From Campylobacterales bacterium (GTDB lineage: Bacteria; Campylobacterota; Campylobacteria; Campylobacterales; QNZT01): a DNA stretch of 5,896 bases. The translations under genes were made by a program, and so were the position numbers. This document shows, piece by piece, positions 3,988 through 5,896 of this stretch; the first letter of the stretch is position 1, and the number at the start of each line of letters is the position of its first letter. Below the pieces are notes generated by a model. It had not been told where the DNA came from. It was given only the letters and a program-made list of their open reading frames with translations, and ran no database searches. The DNA is taken from the NCBI GenBank assembly GCA_027080605.1, contig JALWRO010000300.1, positions 6,131 to 12,026 of the forward strand, in the 5' to 3' direction.

Positions 3988-5892
3988 ATGAGTAAAGTAA
4001 TAGGAATAGATTTAGGAACAACCAACTCTTGTGTGGCTGTGTATGAAGGCGGCGAGGCAAAAGTTATTCCAAACAAAGAGGGTAAAAATACGACACCTTC
4101 TATTGTGGCGTTTACCGACAAAGGCGAAGTACTGGTCGGTGATCCGGCAAAAAGACAGATGGTTACCAACCCTGAAAAAACCATCTACTCTATCAAGAGA
4201 ATTATGGGTCTGATGTGTAACGAACCGACCGCAGAAGAGGCGAAAAAGAGATTGCCTTACCATGTGGTGGACAGAAACGGTGCGTGTGCGATCGAAGTGG
4301 ACGGTAAAACCTATACACCGCAGGAGATTTCTGCAAAAGTTCTTACCAAACTGAAAGAAGATGCGGAAGCGTATGTCGGTGGAACAGTCACAGATGTAGT
4401 GATTACTGTACCGGCATACTTCAACGACAGTCAGAGAAAAGCGACACAAGAAGCGGGTACAATTGCCGGGCTGAATGTCGTCAGAATTATCAATGAGCCG
4501 ACAGCGGCTGCACTGGCGTACGGTCTCGATAAAAAAGAGGCAGAGCAGATTTGTGTATATGACCTCGGTGGTGGTACATTCGATGTTACCGTACTCGAAA
4601 CCGGTGACAACGTTGTCGAAGTACTGGCAACCGGCGGTAACGCATTCCTCGGTGGTGACGACTTCGATAACCGTCTGATCGACTGGCTGGTAGAAGAGTT
4701 CAGAAAAGAGAGCGGTATCGACCTCAAAGGCGATGTAATGGCGCTGCAGCGTTTGAAAGAAGCGGCTGAAAATGCGAAAAAAGAGCTCTCTTCAGCGACT
4801 GAAACAGAGATCAACCTGCCGTTTATTACAGCCGATGCAAGCGGTCCGAAACACCTTGTTAAAAAGATCACCAGAGCGAAGTTTGAGTCTCTGATCGAAG
4901 ATTTGGTAGAGGAGACGATTACCAAAATCGAAGAAGTGCTCAAAGATGCGGGTGTTTCCAAAAGTGATATCAAAGAGATCGTCATGGTCGGTGGTTCCAC
5001 ACGTGTACCGATGGTTCAGGAGAAAGTGAAAAACTTCTTCGGCAAAGAGTTGAACAAATCTGTCAACCCTGACGAAGTAGTTGCGATCGGTGCTGCGATC
5101 CAGGGTGCGGTCATCAAAGGTGATGTCAAAGATGTACTCTTGCTGGACGTTACACCGCTGAGCCTCGGTATCGAGACACTGGGTGGCGTGACTACCAAAG
5201 TTATCGAAAAAGGTACGACGATTCCTGTCAAGAAGACACAGACATTCTCGACTGCGGAAGACAATCAGCCTGCCGTTACGATCCATGTCGTACAGGGTGA
5301 GCGTGAGTTTGCCAAAGATAACAAATCGCTTGGTCAGTTCAACCTGGAAGGTATTCCACCGGCACCAAGAGGTGTGCCTCAAATCGAAGTGACATTCGAC
5401 ATCGATGCCAACGGTATTTTGACCGTCAGCGCGAAAGATAAAGCGAGCGGTAAAGAGCAGCAGATCAAAATCACCGGTTCATCAGGATTGAGTGAAGAAG
5501 AGATTCAGAAAATGGTACAGGATGCGGAAGCGCACAAAGCCGAAGACGAAAAACGCAAAGCACTCGTCGAAGCGAAAAACCAGGCGGATGCACTGGTACA
5601 CCAGACTGAGAAATCACTTGCCGACCTCGGTGACAAAGTCGAAGCGGGTGAAAGAAGCAAAATCGAAGGTCTCCTGAACGACCTCAAAGAGTTGCTCAAA
5701 AATGAAAATGTCACCAAAGAGCAGATCGATGCGAAAGTCAAAGAGTTGACAGAAGCGAGCCATAAACTGGCGGAAGCTGCTTATCAGCAAGAGCAGGGCG
5801 GCGCAGCAGGCGGTGCCGGAGCAGGTGCACAAGGCGGCGCAAGCTCAGCCAACAAAGGCGATGACGACGTTATCGACGCGGAAGTTGAATAA
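3988..5892 (+). CDS. dnaK: DnaK, Hsp70 chaperone
   Basis: DnaK is the cytosolic ATP-dependent Hsp70 chaperone that binds exposed hydrophobic peptides with DnaJ and GrpE. It is complete at 634 aa, close to the usual 620-640. The nucleotide-binding domain (1-381) has the phosphate-1 motif IGIDLGTTNSCVAV (5-18), K70, INEPTAAALAYG (168-179), phosphate-2 DLGGGTFDVT (192-201, with T197 at the place of the E. coli autophosphorylation threonine) and the adenosine motif VMVGGSTRVP (332-341). The linker is DVLLLD (382-387). The substrate domain follows from VTPLSLGIETLGG, then the helical lid from about 501, a Gly/Ala-rich tail (604-620) and the conserved end DDDVIDAEVE. Start: ATG 3988 with AAGGAG at 3976-3981, six bases away. 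It is co-transcribed with grpE; no promoter is evident in the 33-base gap. Only four bases follow the stop, so the terminator and any next gene cannot be judged. Confidence 0.99.
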   Translation: MSKVIGIDLGTTNSCVAVYEGGEAKVIPNKEGKNTTPSIVAFTDKGEVLVGDPAKRQMVTNPEKTIYSIKRIMGLMCNEPTAEEAKKRLPYHVVDRNGACAIEVDGKTYTPQEISAKVLTKLKEDAEAYVGGTVTDVVITVPAYFNDSQRKATQEAGTIAGLNVVRIINEPTAAALAYGLDKKEAEQICVYDLGGGTFDVTVLETGDNVVEVLATGGNAFLGGDDFDNRLIDWLVEEFRKESGIDLKGDVMALQRLKEAAENAKKELSSATETEINLPFITADASGPKHLVKKITRAKFESLIEDLVEETITKIEEVLKDAGVSKSDIKEIVMVGGSTRVPMVQEKVKNFFGKELNKSVNPDEVVAIGAAIQGAVIKGDVKDVLLLDVTPLSLGIETLGGVTTKVIEKGTTIPVKKTQTFSTAEDNQPAVTIHVVQGEREFAKDNKSLGQFNLEGIPPAPRGVPQIEVTFDIDANGILTVSAKDKASGKEQQIKITGSSGLSEEEIQKMVQDAEAHKAEDEKRKALVEAKNQADALVHQTEKSLADLGDKVEAGERSKIEGLLNDLKELLKNENVTKEQIDAKVKELTEASHKLAEAAYQQEQGGAAGGAGAGAQGGASSANKGDDDVIDAEVE

Positions 5893-5896
5893 TCAG

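Overview
The window reads as a chromosomal segment of a Campylobacterota (epsilonproteobacterial) genome, most plausibly Sulfurovum-like. This rests on the protein character of DnaK, GrpE and BatD, on AT-rich intergenic DNA with AAGGAG-type ribosome binding sites, and on consensus-like sigma70 promoters. The phylum is fairly secure from protein feel, but the genus is an inference that no search has tested.

Left part (1-1665): the last 37 codons of a VWA/TPR-type aerotolerance (Bat) protein overlap the start of a complete BatD-like protein by 20 bases. This is the 3' end of a Bat operon, which makes envelope proteins usually linked to a MoxR-type ATPase and VWA-domain proteins.

Middle (1667-3145): a convergent gene of unknown function (222 aa, minus strand) ends one base from batD. 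Its leader holds a perfect 27-bp inverted repeat whose ends are the palindrome GTTCATGAAC, with a nested terminator-like hairpin facing the gene. An AT-rich gene-free stretch follows. It contains a near-consensus promoter at 2609-2637 that points right toward a small XRE-type helix-turn-helix protein (92 aa). A 38-aa ORF with its own Shine-Dalgarno sequence overlaps the 3' end of that gene, and a rho-independent terminator closes the unit with the 38-aa stop codon in its loop.

Right part (3146-5896): an intergenic regulatory region, then grpE and dnaK, both complete. The grpE promoter is a perfect TTGACA-N17-TATAAT. Two elements with 7-base spacers resemble HspR operators (HAIR type): one lies upstream of the promoter and one covers the -35 box. 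hrcA, which precedes grpE in many Campylobacterota, is not there, and no CIRCE element was seen. The layout suggests a grpE-dnaK heat-shock operon controlled by an HspR-like repressor rather than by HrcA in cis.

No tRNA, rRNA, CRISPR array or insertion sequence was found. The most unusual parts are the regulatory DNA at 2369-2445 and 3245-3380 and the small overlapping gene pair at 2791-3145.
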